64,000 bases of DNA from an uncultured Eubacteriales bacterium (GCA_949284175.1 CASDVE010000011.1:62001-126000); one strand, 5' to 3'. Positions 1-9,146 are shown, counted from the first letter of the stretch. Notes: generated by a model from the letters alone, not told the origin. Made by a program: numbers and translations.

Positions 1-127
1 GATACAGGATGAAAAAGAAATGCAAAAGCATTATGGGTATTTTATGCGGAAAGGATACTCTTATTATGCAGTAAAAAAGGCGATACAAGAGTATATGGAT
101 GTATTAGAAGCAGAAGAAAATGGATAA
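1..127 (+). CDS. recX: Regulatory protein RecX, C-terminal end (partial)
   Basis: The window opens inside a reading frame (codons begin at base 2) whose last ~41 residues end at TAA 125-127. The visible peptide contains the segment RKGYSYYAVKKAI, which resembles the three-helix repeat at the end of RecX, the small modulator of RecA filaments. The gene sits directly upstream of rny; the order recA-recX-rny is common in Clostridia. Only the tail is seen, so the call leans on a short match plus position. It could be another small helical protein. Confidence 0.6.
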   Translation, partial: IQDEKEMQKHYGYFMRKGYSYYAVKKAIQEYMDVLEAEENG

Positions 128-177
128 GATTCTTTGTTAAAAATCAGACAGTTCTGACAAAATGGAGCACCTTTCAC

Positions 178-206
178 TTGACATAGTGGTAAAAACAGTA
201 TAAAAT
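178..206 (+). promoter_or_regulatory. Probable sigma-A promoter of rny
   Basis: TTGACA at 178-183 and TAAAAT at 201-206 are separated by 17 nt, and lie about 80 nt upstream of the rny start. This is a near-consensus housekeeping promoter. An overlapping choice of -10 (TATAAA) would give a 15-nt spacer, which is worse. Confidence 0.6.
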
Positions 207-284
207 TTAAGTGTTGTATGTTTATCCAAAAAATGTTTTTTAGAGGATGAAAATACAACAAAAAGTGAATAAGGAGGTGCTCCT

Positions 285-1829
285 GTGGATACTGTAATTG
301 CTGTCATAATTGCTGTGGTGATTTCAGCGGCTATATCTTGGTTTGGGGCTACAACGTATCGCAAAAAGATTGTTGAAGCCAAGATTGGAAGCGCAGAAGA
401 AAAAGCCAGAGAGATTATAGATGAAGGCGTAAAAATAGCAGAAGCGAAGAAACGCGAAGCTCTTTTAGAAGCAAAAGAAGAGTCCATTAAGGCTAAAAAT
501 GACTTCGAAAAAGAAACAAGAGAACGCCGTACAGAGTTACAACGTTACGAAAAGCGTGTGATTAACAAAGAAGAAATTGTTGATCGGAAAGCAGAAATGC
601 TTGAAAGAAAGGAATCCAGTCTTACTGCGAAGGAAACAAGTCTTGAAAAACAGAAGATTGCTGTTGCAGAACTGGAAGAGAAACGCTTACAGGAACTAGA
701 AAGAATTTCTGGATTGACCTCTGAACAAGCAAAAGAATATCTTTTAAAAACGGTTGAAGACGAAGTAAAACATGAAACTGCGGTGATGATCAAAGAGATG
801 GAGACCAGAGCCAAAGAAGAAGCCAACAAAAAGGCGAAGGAATATGTCGTAACTGCGATTCAAAAATGTGCAGCAGATCATGTTGCTGAAACGACAATTT
901 CCTTAGTACAACTTCCGAATGATGAGATGAAAGGTCGTATCATTGGACGTGAAGGACGTAATATTCGTACTTTAGAAACAATGACTGGGGTGGATTTAAT
1001 TATTGATGATACTCCAGAGGCTGTTATTTTATCAAGTTTTGATCCGATTCGTAGAGAAGTTGCAAGAATTGCTCTTGAAAAACTGATCGTAGATGGACGT
1101 ATCCATCCAGCAAGAATCGAAGAAATGGTAGAAAAGGCACAAAAAGAAGTAGAAGTGATGATGCGTGAGGAAGGTGAAGCTGCCGCTCTTGAAGTGGGCG
1201 TTCATGGCATTCATCCAGAATTAATTCGTCTACTTGGTAAGATGAAGTTTAGAACAAGCTATGGTCAGAACGCTTTGAAACACTCTATGGAAGTTGCACT
1301 TTTAAGCGGTTTACTTGCTGCTGAAATTGGTGTTGACGTAAGAATGGCAAAACGTGCAGGCTTACTACATGACATTGGTAAATCAGTGGACCATGAGATG
1401 GAAGGTTCTCATATTGAAATTGGTGTTGATTTATGTAGAAAATACAAAGAATCACCAATTGTAATTAATGCAGTAGAATCCCATCATGGTGATGTGGAAC
1501 CAACTTCTCTTATTTCTTGTATTGTACAAGCTGCGGATACAATCTCAGCAGCTAGACCTGGTGCAAGAAGAGAAACTTTGGATTCCTATACAACCAGATT
1601 GAAACAACTTGAAGATATAGGTAATGGATTCAAGGGTGTTGATAAAACTTTTGCGATTCAAGCGGGTCGTGAGATTCGTGTTATGGTAGTTCCAGAACAG
1701 GTAAGCGATTCCGATATGATTTTATTAGCAAGAGATATCTCCAAACAAATTGAAAGTGAATTGGAATATCCTGGTCAGATAAAGGTTAACGTTATTCGCG
1801 AGTCAAGGGCAACCGACTACGCAAAATAG
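285..1829 (+). CDS. rny: Ribonuclease Y
   Basis: The 514-residue protein has the full RNase Y plan: an N-terminal membrane helix (about residues 1-22), a long charged coiled coil rich in E/K/R (about 30-200), a KH RNA-binding domain with the signature [13 protein letters not shown] (about 215-230), and an HD phosphohydrolase domain with [15 protein letters not shown] (about 360-375). RNase Y is the membrane-anchored endonuclease that starts mRNA decay in many Firmicutes. The start is GTG at 285, fixed by AAGGAGGTG at 271-279. Length matches the family (~510-520). The gene is followed by its own terminator and looks monocistronic or the last gene after recX. Identity is secure. Confidence 0.97.
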   Translation: MDTVIAVIIAVVISAAISWFGATTYRKKIVEAKIGSAEEKAREIIDEGVKIAEAKKREALLEAKEESIKAKNDFEKETRERRTELQRYEKRVINKEEIVDRKAEMLERKESSLTAKETSLEKQKIAVAELEEKRLQELERISGLTSEQAKEYLLKTVEDEVKHETAVMIKEMETRAKEEANKKAKEYVVTAIQKCAADHVAETTISLVQLPNDEMKGRIIGREGRNIRTLETMTGVDLIIDDTPEAVILSSFDPIRREVARIALEKLIVDGRIHPARIEEMVEKAQKEVEVMMREEGEAAALEVGVHGIHPELIRLLGKMKFRTSYGQNALKHSMEVALLSGLLAAEIGVDVRMAKRAGLLHDIGKSVDHEMEGSHIEIGVDLCRKYKESPIVINAVESHHGDVEPTSLISCIVQAADTISAARPGARRETLDSYTTRLKQLEDIGNGFKGVDKTFAIQAGREIRVMVVPEQVSDSDMILLARDISKQIESELEYPGQIKVNVIRESRATDYAK

Positions 1830-1856
1830 CGAGTATAATATCGAATCGAAACAATA

Positions 1857-1905
1857 ATCCCATTAATCCCTGTATGCTTATGCAGGGGTTGTGGGATTTT
1901 TCTTT
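1857..1905 (+). terminator. Intrinsic terminator after rny
   Basis: ATCCCA and ATCCCTG on the left arm pair with CAGGGGT and TGGGAT on the right arm around a short loop, followed by a T-rich run (TTTTTCTTTT). It lies about 30 nt after the rny stop codon. Confidence 0.8.
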
Positions 1906-1907
1906 TG

Positions 1908-1980
1908 TGCGGAAGTAATGAGTTACAAACTACGCTTGTATGAGTCTATGGTAAATGCTGGGAGCGTGAGTTTGCATTGT
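1908..1980 (+). repeat. Dispersed structured repeat, diverged copy D
   Basis: The sequence begins GCGGAAGTAATGAGT, matching the start of the copies at 9.2 kb, and continues with AAACTACGCTTGTATGAGT, closely matching the copy on the minus strand near 26.84 kb. The second half is weakly conserved. It sits between the rny terminator and the NUDIX gene. The function is unknown; see the finding on this repeat family. Confidence 0.5.
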
Positions 1981-2023
1981 TTGATAGAGAATAATTGTAT
2001 AACAATAGAAAGGAAAGGATAGA

Positions 2024-2560
2024 ATGAAAGGATATAAAAAAATTAGACAAGAATTGGTGTACAAAGGTCATATTGTTGATGTATACAAAGATATCTTAGA
2101 ACTTCCAAATGGAAAGGAAGTGGAGTGGGATTTTGTAAAACATAAAGGGGCTTCCGCAGTGATTGCAGTGGATGATGATGGAAAGATCATCATGGTACAC
2201 CAGTATAGAAATTCCGTTGATAGAATGAGTTTAGAGATTCCAGCAGGAGGAATTAATGAAGGAGAAGATCCAAAGACAGCAGCGATTCGTGAGCTAGAAG
2301 AAGAAACGGGATACCGAGCAGGTAAAGTGGAACATTTAGTGGATGCGGTGACGGCTATTGGATTTAGCAATGAAATTATTTATATTTATCTTGCAACAGA
2401 ATTGACGAAGACACAACAAAATTTGGATGAGGATGAATTTGTAGAGATTAAAAAGTATAGTGTGGAAGAAATTGTCCAAATGATATTGGATGGAGCGTTA
2501 AAGGATTCTAAAACGATTACGGGAGTGCTTACATATCGGGCAAAATTTTTACAAAAATAA
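2024..2560 (+). CDS. NUDIX hydrolase, ADP-ribose pyrophosphatase type
   Basis: This 178-residue protein carries a complete Nudix box at about residues 77-99: G, five residues, E, seven residues, then RELEEETGY, i.e. GX5EX7REUXEEXGU. These residues bind the catalytic divalent metals. The upstream strands (SAVIAVDDDGKIIMVHQYR) are typical of the ADP-ribose/NDP-sugar pyrophosphatase (NudF/YqkG-like) branch, which cleaves ADP-ribose to AMP and ribose-5-phosphate. The ATG at 2024 follows a GAAAGGA ribosome binding site. The gene precedes the SpoIIM-like and XerD genes in the same direction, an arrangement seen in related Firmicutes. Substrate is inferred from family resemblance only. Confidence 0.85.
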   Translation: MKGYKKIRQELVYKGHIVDVYKDILELPNGKEVEWDFVKHKGASAVIAVDDDGKIIMVHQYRNSVDRMSLEIPAGGINEGEDPKTAAIRELEEETGYRAGKVEHLVDAVTAIGFSNEIIYIYLATELTKTQQNLDEDEFVEIKKYSVEEIVQMILDGALKDSKTITGVLTYRAKFLQK

Positions 2561-2752
2561 AAATTATGAGAATCCAGAATGAAGATTCCTATAAAAAGAT
2601 AACATAATTTCCATAATAAAATCATATAGTTACAGATAGAGAAAATGCAAGAAAAGGAAAGGTTGATAAAAAATAAAAACGATTAAAACAGTGAAAATCT
2701 ATGCTGACTTCTTATGAAACTTGTATTTCTCATAATTTAGAGGAGATTTTAT

Positions 2753-3307
2753 ATGGAACAAAATCAAAAAACATATTATATTTGGAATATTTTATTTGTC
2801 ATAGGCTTGCTTTTAGGAACATTTCTTACAAATATTTTTTTCAAAAATCAAGCTGAAATATCAAATCTATGGAGTTTAGATCAATATAGTGTGATTGCAA
2901 CAGGAGATTTGCCTCAAAAACAATACTTTGTATTCTTATTGCTTAGAAGAGGAAAACAATTATTGGCGATTTTATGTTTACTTTTTCTTACAAATCGTAT
3001 GGTAGGAATTGGAGTTCCTTTATTTCTCTTTGCATTTTCAACGAGTTCGTTATTTGCATTGGAAACAATGCGAATGGGGATTGCAGGAGTATTTCTTGGG
3101 ATTTTATATTTAATTCCCCATTATTTTTTCTATGGAATGGGGGTATATGGTCTTGCAATCTTAGGCAAAGCCCAAAGTGAAACTTATAAAAAATTAATAG
3201 GATTAGCAAGTATTATGGGAATTTGGTTGATTGGATGTTACATAGAGGCATTTTGGAATCCAGAATTGGTAAAGATGTTTACCGTTTTGTTGACAAAGAG
3301 TTCATAA
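2753..3307 (+). CDS. spoIIM: SpoIIM-like integral membrane protein (stage II sporulation protein M)
   Basis: The 184-residue product is almost entirely hydrophobic, with about five membrane segments (near residues 11-28, 65-80, 85-100, 108-132 and 145-165) and no soluble domain. Its length, topology and position between a NUDIX hydrolase and a XerD-type recombinase fit SpoIIM, which with SpoIID and SpoIIP drives septal peptidoglycan remodelling and membrane migration during forespore engulfment. The segment GTFLTNIFF near the N-terminus resembles the start of SpoIIM/DUF95 proteins. AGGAG precedes the ATG. The sequence is poorly conserved, so the call rests largely on context. Confidence 0.6.
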   Translation: MEQNQKTYYIWNILFVIGLLLGTFLTNIFFKNQAEISNLWSLDQYSVIATGDLPQKQYFVFLLLRRGKQLLAILCLLFLTNRMVGIGVPLFLFAFSTSSLFALETMRMGIAGVFLGILYLIPHYFFYGMGVYGLAILGKAQSETYKKLIGLASIMGIWLIGCYIEAFWNPELVKMFTVLLTKSS

Positions 3308-3361
3308 ATTTGAATATAATATTTGGCTGGATAAAAATAGGAAAAGGAGGAGTGATTCAAG

Positions 3362-4207
3362 TTGGAAGAAAGTATTCAAGACTTTATTGAGTATATGAAA
3401 GAAGAAAAGAAAGTATCTTATAATACACAAATTTCTTATGAACGTGATTTAAAAAAGGCGATTCAATATTTTGTAGAATCTGGAATTCAATATTTAGAAG
3501 AAGTTACGCTGACAGATTTAACAGCATATATGTTTTATATGGAAAGAAAAGGCTTTTCCACAGCATCTATTTCAAGAAGTGTTGCATCATTAAAAAAATT
3601 TTTTCAGTATATGAATAAAAGAAATATTTTAAAAGTGGATCCAGCTGAGGGGTTAAAAGCACCAAAAGTGGAAAAAAAAGTACCCAACACGTTATCTGTG
3701 GATGAAGTGGAATTTCTCTTACAACAGCCAGAAGTTCATAGTCCAAAGGGAATTAGAGATAGAGCGATGCTTGAGTTGTTATATGCCACAGGAATTCGTG
3801 CCAGTGAAATGATCGGACTCAAATGTTCTAACTTGAATTTGGAATTAGGATATATCTTATGTGAAGGTGAAAAAAGTAATCGTGCAATTCCTTTTGGAAA
3901 ACAGGTAGGAGAAGTGTTAAGTCTGTATTTAGAGCAAGGAAGAAGCCAGTTATTAAAGGAAGAAAATGATATTTTGTTTTTAAATCGAAATGGGAATGGG
4001 TTAACAAGACAAGGATTTTGGAAAATTATTAAAGGCTATGCAAAAAAAGCTGGAATCGAAAAAGAGATAACGCCTCATATGATTCGACATTCTTTTGCAC
4101 TTCATTTATTGCAAAATGGATCGAATATACAAAGAGTAAAAGAAAGACTTGGACATGCAGAACTTTCGGTTACAGAATCATACATAAAAACACTAGGAAA
4201 AGAATAA
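3362..4207 (+). CDS. xerD: Tyrosine recombinase XerD-type
   Basis: This 281-residue protein has an N-terminal SAM-like core-binding domain (about 1-90) and a C-terminal catalytic domain with the full set of residues: R146 (ATGIRASE), K171, H239-xx-R242 (HMIRHSF), H265 (RLGHA) and nucleophile Y274 (ESYIKT). Xer recombinases resolve chromosome dimers at dif. A site-specific recombinase of a mobile element is less likely, because length, sequence and the spoIIM neighbourhood fit the housekeeping protein. The start is TTG at 3362, chosen because AAAGGAGGAG lies just upstream and no in-frame ATG fits better. It ends at a terminator shared with the convergent aroF-type gene. Confidence 0.88.
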   Translation: MEESIQDFIEYMKEEKKVSYNTQISYERDLKKAIQYFVESGIQYLEEVTLTDLTAYMFYMERKGFSTASISRSVASLKKFFQYMNKRNILKVDPAEGLKAPKVEKKVPNTLSVDEVEFLLQQPEVHSPKGIRDRAMLELLYATGIRASEMIGLKCSNLNLELGYILCEGEKSNRAIPFGKQVGEVLSLYLEQGRSQLLKEENDILFLNRNGNGLTRQGFWKIIKGYAKKAGIEKEITPHMIRHSFALHLLQNGSNIQRVKERLGHAELSVTESYIKTLGKE

Positions 4208-4224
4208 TAAAATTCGCTATGCTT

Positions 4225-4266
4225 AAAAAATAGAGAGGGATGAAAACATCGCCTCTCTATTTTTTC
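4225..4266. terminator. Bidirectional terminator between xerD and the DAHP synthase gene
   Basis: AATAGAGAGG pairs with CCTCTCTATT, with an A-run on the left and a T-run on the right, so it can serve both convergent genes. Confidence 0.85.
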
Positions 4267-4268
4267 TA

Positions 4269-5297
4269 TTAAATTAAATCTGCGATTTCATAAAGCAATT
4301 TTTCTGTTTTTTCCCATCCTAAACAAGGATCTGTGATGGATTTTCCATAGCAACCGCCACCCACAGGTTGATTTCCGTCTTCTATATAACTTTCAATCAT
4401 CACACCCTTTACAAGAGAACGAAGATCTGGGTTAAATCTACGGCTATGTAAAACTTCTTTGACGATACGAGGTTGCTGTTCCCAATGTTTTGCAGAATTA
4501 GCATGGTTTGCGTCAACGATACAAGCAGGATTTTCAAGTTCTAAATGTTCATACATCTGTTGAACGTGCATTAAATCCTCATAATGATAGTTGGAGATAT
4601 TCTGACCATGTTTATCAACAGCACCACGAAGAATGGTATGTGCAAGAGGATTACCGTCTGTTGTCACTTCCCAGCCGCCATAAAGAAATGTGTGTTTTGC
4701 ATGAGCAGCGATGACAGAGTTCATCATAACTGTAAGATCTCCACCAGTTGGATTCTTCATTCCAACTGGAACATCCATACCGCTTACGGTAAGACGATGT
4801 TGTTGGTTTTCAACAGAGCGTGCACCAATTGCTACATAGGATAAAAGATCATCTAAATACTGCCAGTTCTCAGGATAGAGCATTTCATCAGCTGCTGTGA
4901 ATCCGGTTTCTTTGATAGAACGAATATGCAAATGTCGAATTGCCATAACGCCTTCTAACATATCGGGTTCTTTTTCAGGATCCGGTTGATGGAACATTCC
5001 TTTATAACCTTCTCCCGTTGTGCGAGGTTTATTTGTATAAATTCTTGGCACAATAAGCAGACGGTCTTTTACTTTATCATATACGTTAGCAAGACGGTGC
5101 ATATAGTCCATAACCGCATTTTCGTTGTCTGCGGAACATGGTCCGATAATGACAACAAATCGATCGGACTTACCTGTAAATACATCTTTTAGTTCCTCAT
5201 CTCTTTTGGACTTGATAGCAAAAAGCTCATCGGTCATTGGAATGCGAGATTTTAATTCTTCTGGTGATAACATTTCTTTGATTTTCTTGTAGCCCAT
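4269..5297 (-). CDS. aroF: 3-deoxy-7-phosphoheptulonate (DAHP) synthase, class I
   Basis: The enzyme condenses phosphoenolpyruvate with erythrose-4-phosphate, the first step of the shikimate pathway. The AroF/G/H signature is clear: IGPCSADNENAVMDYMHRL, VPRIYTNKPRTTGEGYKG, PVGMKNPTGGDL, DANHANSAKHWEQQ and GKSITDPCLGWE. These supply the PEP-binding and metal-binding residues. I place the start at the ATG at 5297 (MGYKKIKEML, 342 residues). The frame could extend seven residues upstream, but those codons contain the ribosome binding site AAAGGAG, so they are leader rather than protein. The gene is transcribed alone on the minus strand and ends at a shared terminator. Which aromatic amino acid inhibits it cannot be told. 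Confidence 0.93.
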   Translation of the reverse strand: MGYKKIKEMLSPEELKSRIPMTDELFAIKSKRDEELKDVFTGKSDRFVVIIGPCSADNENAVMDYMHRLANVYDKVKDRLLIVPRIYTNKPRTTGEGYKGMFHQPDPEKEPDMLEGVMAIRHLHIRSIKETGFTAADEMLYPENWQYLDDLLSYVAIGARSVENQQHRLTVSGMDVPVGMKNPTGGDLTVMMNSVIAAHAKHTFLYGGWEVTTDGNPLAHTILRGAVDKHGQNISNYHYEDLMHVQQMYEHLELENPACIVDANHANSAKHWEQQPRIVKEVLHSRRFNPDLRSLVKGVMIESYIEDGNQPVGGGCYGKSITDPCLGWEKTEKLLYEIADLI

Positions 5298-5575
5298 AAT
5301 TAGTTGTCTCCTTTGCATATTTAATGTGTTAATGAAGATTACTTCCTTTAAAAATGTATTTTACCATAAAAAAAGAAGAAAAACCATCAAAATTTGAAAA
5401 AATTGGTAAGTAATACTTCAAAAAGATTATAAAGTTAAAGTGATAGTGTAATAAAATAACAATGGGAACGATAAAAGAAAAACAAAGTGTAGCATAGGAT
5501 TTCGCATAAAAATATGATACAATACGAAAAGAAAACAAAAAGTATGATGAAATTTTAAGATAGAGAGGAAATAAC

Positions 5576-6208
5576 ATGGCAACAAAAAAGTATTATGCAG
5601 TAAAAAAAGGAAGAGTACCAGGGATTTATTTTTCATGGGAAGACTGTAAAAAACAGATCGACAAGTTTTCCGGTCCTGTATATAAAAGTTTTCCAAATAT
5701 TCAAGATGCTGAAAATTTTATAAAAGATCTGAATGAACAGATAAGCGTTGATAAAAAAACGGAAGAGGCAATGGAAAGTAAGGAAGAAAAAGGATTTGAG
5801 GAAATGGTTGCGTATGTAGATGGTAGTTATAACAATGCAACAAAAGAATTTTCTTATGGAATGGTTATTCTTTATAAAGGAGAAGAGCTAACATTTGCAA
5901 GTAAAGTGGAGAATCCTTCTCTAGCTTCTATGCGGAATGTAGCAGGAGAGATTAAAGGAGCAGAGATGGCGATGCGGTATGCAATCCAGCAAGGATGTAA
6001 AAGTCTTGTTATTTATCATGATTATGAAGGCATTGCTCGCTGGTGTTTAGGAGATTGGAAGACGAACAAAGAAGGAACAAAAGCGTATAAGGCGTATTAT
6101 GATAGCATAAAAGAACAGTTAAAAGTAAGATTTCAAAAAGTAAAAGGGCATTCAGGGGATAAATATAATGACATGGCGGATGAATTGGCAAAATCGGCTA
6201 TTTTTTAA
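5576..6208 (+). CDS. rnhA: Ribonuclease H1 with N-terminal hybrid-binding domain
   Basis: The 210-residue protein has an N-terminal RNA-DNA hybrid-binding (RHBD) domain, residues 1-50 (KYYAVKKGRVPGIYFSWEDC), a charged linker, and a C-terminal RNase H fold. Catalytic acids are visible: D in VAYVDGSYNNA, E in GEIKGAEMA, D in IYHDYEGIARWC and D in KYNDMADELAK. It degrades the RNA strand of RNA-DNA hybrids. This two-domain layout is normal for Firmicutes. GAGAGGA precedes the ATG. It is followed by a terminator and appears monocistronic. Confidence 0.93.
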   Translation: MATKKYYAVKKGRVPGIYFSWEDCKKQIDKFSGPVYKSFPNIQDAENFIKDLNEQISVDKKTEEAMESKEEKGFEEMVAYVDGSYNNATKEFSYGMVILYKGEELTFASKVENPSLASMRNVAGEIKGAEMAMRYAIQQGCKSLVIYHDYEGIARWCLGDWKTNKEGTKAYKAYYDSIKEQLKVRFQKVKGHSGDKYNDMADELAKSAIF

Positions 6209-6269
6209 GTCATTAAGATAGAAGTGTTATTTTATTATAGGGAAAATTAAAAAATCAGTATGTATCGAC

Positions 6270-6318
6270 AGCGGTGAAAAGAAATATGGCGATCCTATTT
6301 TTCTTCATCGCTTTTTTT
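6270..6318 (+). terminator. Intrinsic terminator after rnhA
   Basis: AGCGGTGAAAAGAAAT on the left pairs imperfectly with ATTTTTCTTCATCGCT on the right, followed by TTTTTT. Confidence 0.7.
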
Positions 6319-6376
6319 AATACCATGGATCAATGTGAGAAAAATTATCATATATAAAAAAGAATTTGAAAGAGAG

Positions 6377-6430
6377 TTGACAATGAGTGAACAAGTGATA
6401 TAATGAATATATGAATAGATGTTCATATAT
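6377..6430 (+). promoter_or_regulatory. Promoter and ArsR/CadC-type operator of the metal-response operon
   Basis: TTGACA at 6377-6382 and TATAAT at 6399-6404 (16-nt spacer) form a strong sigma-A promoter. Directly after the -10 lies an inverted repeat, ATATATGAA at 6407-6415 and TTCATATAT at 6422-6430, separated by 6 nt. ArsR/SmtB/CadC repressors bind such imperfect 12-2-12 palindromes containing TGAA/TTCA next to the start site and leave when metal binds. The next gene encodes an ArsR-family protein, so autoregulation is the natural reading. Confidence 0.75.
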
Positions 6431-6455
6431 TAAAACATAAGAAAGGAGAAATAGA

Positions 6456-6824
6456 ATGGAAAAAGAGAAGGTAGAATGTTGTGATTTTATCTGCATTCAT
6501 GAAGATATTGTAAATGAAGTCAAGAAGAACATGCCAGATGAAGAAGTCATATATGATCTAGCTGAACTTTATAAGGTCTTTGGCGATAGTACAAGAATGA
6601 AGATTATGTATGTGCTTTTCGAATCGCCAATGTGTGTATGTGATATAGCACAGCTTCTTAATATGAGCCAATCTGCTATATCACACCAGTTAAGGGTGTT
6701 AAAGCAAGCTCAGTTAGTAAAGGCGAGAAGAGAAGGACGAACCGTATTTTATTCGTTGGCAGATGATCATGTTCGTACCATTGTGAATCAAGGAATGGAA
6801 CATATATTGGAAGATAGAAATTGA
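6456..6824 (+). CDS. ArsR/SmtB-family metal-responsive repressor (CadC/CzrA-like)
   Basis: The 122-residue winged-helix protein shows the ArsR fold: ELYKVFGDSTRMKIMYVL, the MCVCDIAQLL segment that carries the CadC-type cysteines, the recognition helix SQSAISHQLRVLKQA, and a C-terminal helix with DDHVRTIV, whose Asp/His are typical alpha-5 metal ligands. The N-terminus has an extra cysteine/histidine cluster (ECCDFICIHED), as in CadC. It likely senses Cd/Pb/Zn and represses its own operon through the palindrome overlapping the promoter. It is followed 17 nt later by a metallochaperone gene. The exact metal is uncertain, since both CadC-like and CzrA-like ligands are present. Confidence 0.88.
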   Translation: MEKEKVECCDFICIHEDIVNEVKKNMPDEEVIYDLAELYKVFGDSTRMKIMYVLFESPMCVCDIAQLLNMSQSAISHQLRVLKQAQLVKARREGRTVFYSLADDHVRTIVNQGMEHILEDRN

Positions 6825-6841
6825 AAGTGAGGAAATGAATT

Positions 6842-7060
6842 ATGAAAAAAGTATTTAGAATGGAAAATGTAGATTGTGCAAACTGTGCAGCAAAAATGGA
6901 ACATGCAATTAGTAAAATTGATGGTGTGGAAAAAGCTACAATTAGTTTTATGACACAGCGATTGACATTAGAGTTTGATGAAACAAGATTAGATGAAATT
7001 TTGGATAAAGCTGAAAAAGCCTGTCAAAAAGTAGACGAAGACTGCTGCATTATTCGTTAA
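6842..7060 (+). CDS. HMA-domain metallochaperone (CopZ-like)
   Basis: The 72-residue protein is a single heavy-metal-associated domain. The metal-binding loop reads DCANCAAKME (CxxC at about residues 13-16) and the fold continues with GVEKATISFMTQRLTLEF. A C-terminal DEDCCIIR gives an extra Cys pair. The CANC loop with an acidic residue before it (DCANC) is the type attached to Zn/Cd/Pb ATPases such as CadA/ZntA. The downstream ATPase has no HMA domain of its own, so this small protein probably acts as its detached metal-delivery domain. SD AGTGAGGAAAT precedes the ATG. Confidence 0.88.
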   Translation: MKKVFRMENVDCANCAAKMEHAISKIDGVEKATISFMTQRLTLEFDETRLDEILDKAEKACQKVDEDCCIIR

Positions 7061-7120
7061 AGAAATTGTTCTTCTGAAAAAACGGGAATATTGAGTATCA
7101 ATAGAATGATGATATTAAAA

Positions 7121-7171
7121 AACTCCCTTGTTATTCAAAGGTTACCAGCCAATCATAAAATAACAAAGGAG
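7121..7171. repeat. Inverted repeat between the metallochaperone and ATPase genes
   Basis: CTCCCTTGTTATT (7123-7135) is complementary to AATAACAAAGGAG (7159-7171) with one mismatch and a 23-nt loop. No T-run follows, so it is not a simple terminator. It could be a processing or regulatory hairpin, or the end of a decayed small element; nearby frames show no recognisable protein. Confidence 0.4.
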
Positions 7172-7289
7172 CTATATCATAATGATTATGAACATTTTAT
7201 CATAATTTTATTGAATTAGCAAATGGGTTATACGATATAAAAAATATATGAGAGTTTATCACATAAATAAAAGATAGGAGGGCGATTCT

Positions 7290-9146
7290 ATGACGAAAAA
7301 GCAAAAAAAGATGTTAAAGCGTTTAATAGCCAGTGGATGCTTTTATATTGCTGGAATCATCTTTAGAAATTTTACAACCATAGAAATTGCAGAAGTGCTT
7401 ACATTATTTATTGCTTATTTTCTTGCAGGGTATGACGTATTGCTTCGTGCAATCAAGAATATTAAAAAAGGGCAAGTTTTTGATGAGAATTTTTTAATGG
7501 CATTGGCAACGATTGGAGCCATTGCAACAAAGGAATATCCAGAGGCAGCGGCCGTTATGCTGTTTTATCAAGTGGGAGAATTATTCCAAAGTGTTGCAGT
7601 GGAACGTTCTAGAAAATCTATTAGTTCTTTAATGGCACTCTATCCAGAAGAGGCAAATCTCCTTGTGGATGGGGAAGTAAAAGTCGTTATGCCAGAAGAA
7701 GTATCCATTGGGGATAAAATTCTTGTGCGTCCAGGAGAAAAAGTACCTCTTGATGGAACTGTATTAGAAGGAGAGTCCATGCTTGATACTTCTATGCTCA
7801 CAGGAGAACCAGTTCCTAGAAAAATTAAAGCAGGAGAGATGGCACTTAGTGGATGTGTGAATCAATCTGGAACAATTACCATTGAGGTTACAAAAGAATT
7901 TCAAGATTCTACGGTATCAAAGATTTTAGAGCTTGTAGAAAATGCTAGTAGCAAAAAAGCAAAAAGTGAAAATTTTATTACGAGATTTGCACGTTATTAT
8001 ACACCAGCTGTTGTAATTGCTGCATTGATTCTCGCTTTTATTCCACCAATTCTTCTTCAAACATTTGATTTCTCAGAATGGATTCATAGAGCTTTGATTT
8101 TCTTAGTTGTTTCTTGCCCTTGTGCCCTTGTAATTTCGGTACCTCTTAGCTTTTTTGGAGGAATTGGAGCGGCGTCCAGACAAGGTGTTCTAGTAAAGGG
8201 AAGCAACTATTTGGAGCTATTAGCTCATACAGATATTGTGATGTTTGACAAAACAGGAACACTTACAAAAGGAAGTTTTCGGGTTATTTCTATGATGCCA
8301 GAAGCTAAGGTGAGCCAAGAAGACCTGTTAAAATATGCTGCTTATGGAGAGATAGATAGTAGTCATCCAATTGGTATTTCCATTAAAGATTCCTATAAGA
8401 AAGAACTCAATCGAGAGCATGTTACAGAGTATAAAGACATTGCTGGATTTGGTACACAATCCATTGTATATGGAAAGCGTGTTCTTGTTGGAAATCGCAA
8501 ATTAATGGAACAAAATCAAATACCATATGTGGAACAAAAAGAAATAGGAACTATTGTTTATGTAGCTGTGGATGGACAATATTATGGCTCTATTGTTATT
8601 GGAGATGAGTTAAAAGATGATGCCAAAGAAACAATAACAGCTTTAAAATCACAAAATTGTACCACAGTCATGCTGACTGGAGATTTAAAGGAAACAGGTG
8701 AGGCAATCGCGAAAGAACTTGGAATCCATCATGTATATACAGAATTACTGCCAGCTGACAAGGCAGAATATGTGGAACAGTGGATGAAAAAGGTTGATTT
8801 TAAGAAGAAAGTAGCCTTTGTGGGTGATGGAATGAACGATGCCCCTGTTCTTGCAAGAGCTGATGTAGGAATCGCCATGGGTGGACTTGGTTCCGATGCG
8901 GCTATCGAAGCGGCGGATATTGTTATTATGGATGATAAGCCATCAAAATTAGTGATAGCGAGAAGAATTGCCAATAAGACAATTCGAATTGTAAAACAAA
9001 ATATTATTATTGCCTTAGGAGTGAAAGCGTTGGTATTAATACTGGCAGCCTTTGGTGATGCTAATATGTGGGAGGCAGTGTTTGCTGATGTAGGAGTTGC
9101 AGTACTAGCTATTTTAAATGCGATGAGATTGCTTCGTACAAAATAA
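7290..9146 (+). CDS. cadA: Heavy-metal-translocating P1B-type ATPase (CadA/ZntA-like)
   Basis: The 618-residue pump lacks an N-terminal HMA domain and starts with membrane helices. It has the P1B core in order: the actuator TGE (SMLTGEPVP), the membrane metal site CPC (VSCPCALVISVP, about residues 275-278), the phosphorylation site DKTGTLTKG (about 320), the HP motif (SSHPIG), and the hinge GDGMNDAPVLARADVGIAM (about 511). A CPC membrane site with these flanks fits the Zn/Cd/Pb exporters. Together with the ArsR regulator and the free HMA protein, it forms a metal-efflux unit; the 229-nt gap before it contains an inverted repeat, so it may be partly independently transcribed. GGAGGGCG precedes the ATG. 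Confidence 0.93.
   Translation: MTKKQKKMLKRLIASGCFYIAGIIFRNFTTIEIAEVLTLFIAYFLAGYDVLLRAIKNIKKGQVFDENFLMALATIGAIATKEYPEAAAVMLFYQVGELFQSVAVERSRKSISSLMALYPEEANLLVDGEVKVVMPEEVSIGDKILVRPGEKVPLDGTVLEGESMLDTSMLTGEPVPRKIKAGEMALSGCVNQSGTITIEVTKEFQDSTVSKILELVENASSKKAKSENFITRFARYYTPAVVIAALILAFIPPILLQTFDFSEWIHRALIFLVVSCPCALVISVPLSFFGGIGAASRQGVLVKGSNYLELLAHTDIVMFDKTGTLTKGSFRVISMMPEAKVSQEDLLKYAAYGEIDSSHPIGISIKDSYKKELNREHVTEYKDIAGFGTQSIVYGKRVLVGNRKLMEQNQIPYVEQKEIGTIVYVAVDGQYYGSIVIGDELKDDAKETITALKSQNCTTVMLTGDLKETGEAIAKELGIHHVYTELLPADKAEYVEQWMKKVDFKKKVAFVGDGMNDAPVLARADVGIAMGGLGSDAAIEAADIVIMDDKPSKLVIARRIANKTIRIVKQNIIIALGVKALVLILAAFGDANMWEAVFADVGVAVLAILNAMRLLRTK

Noticed and set aside
5298..5318. Seven-residue N-terminal extension of the DAHP synthase
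   Set aside because: These codons contain the AAAGGAG ribosome binding site for the ATG at 5297.
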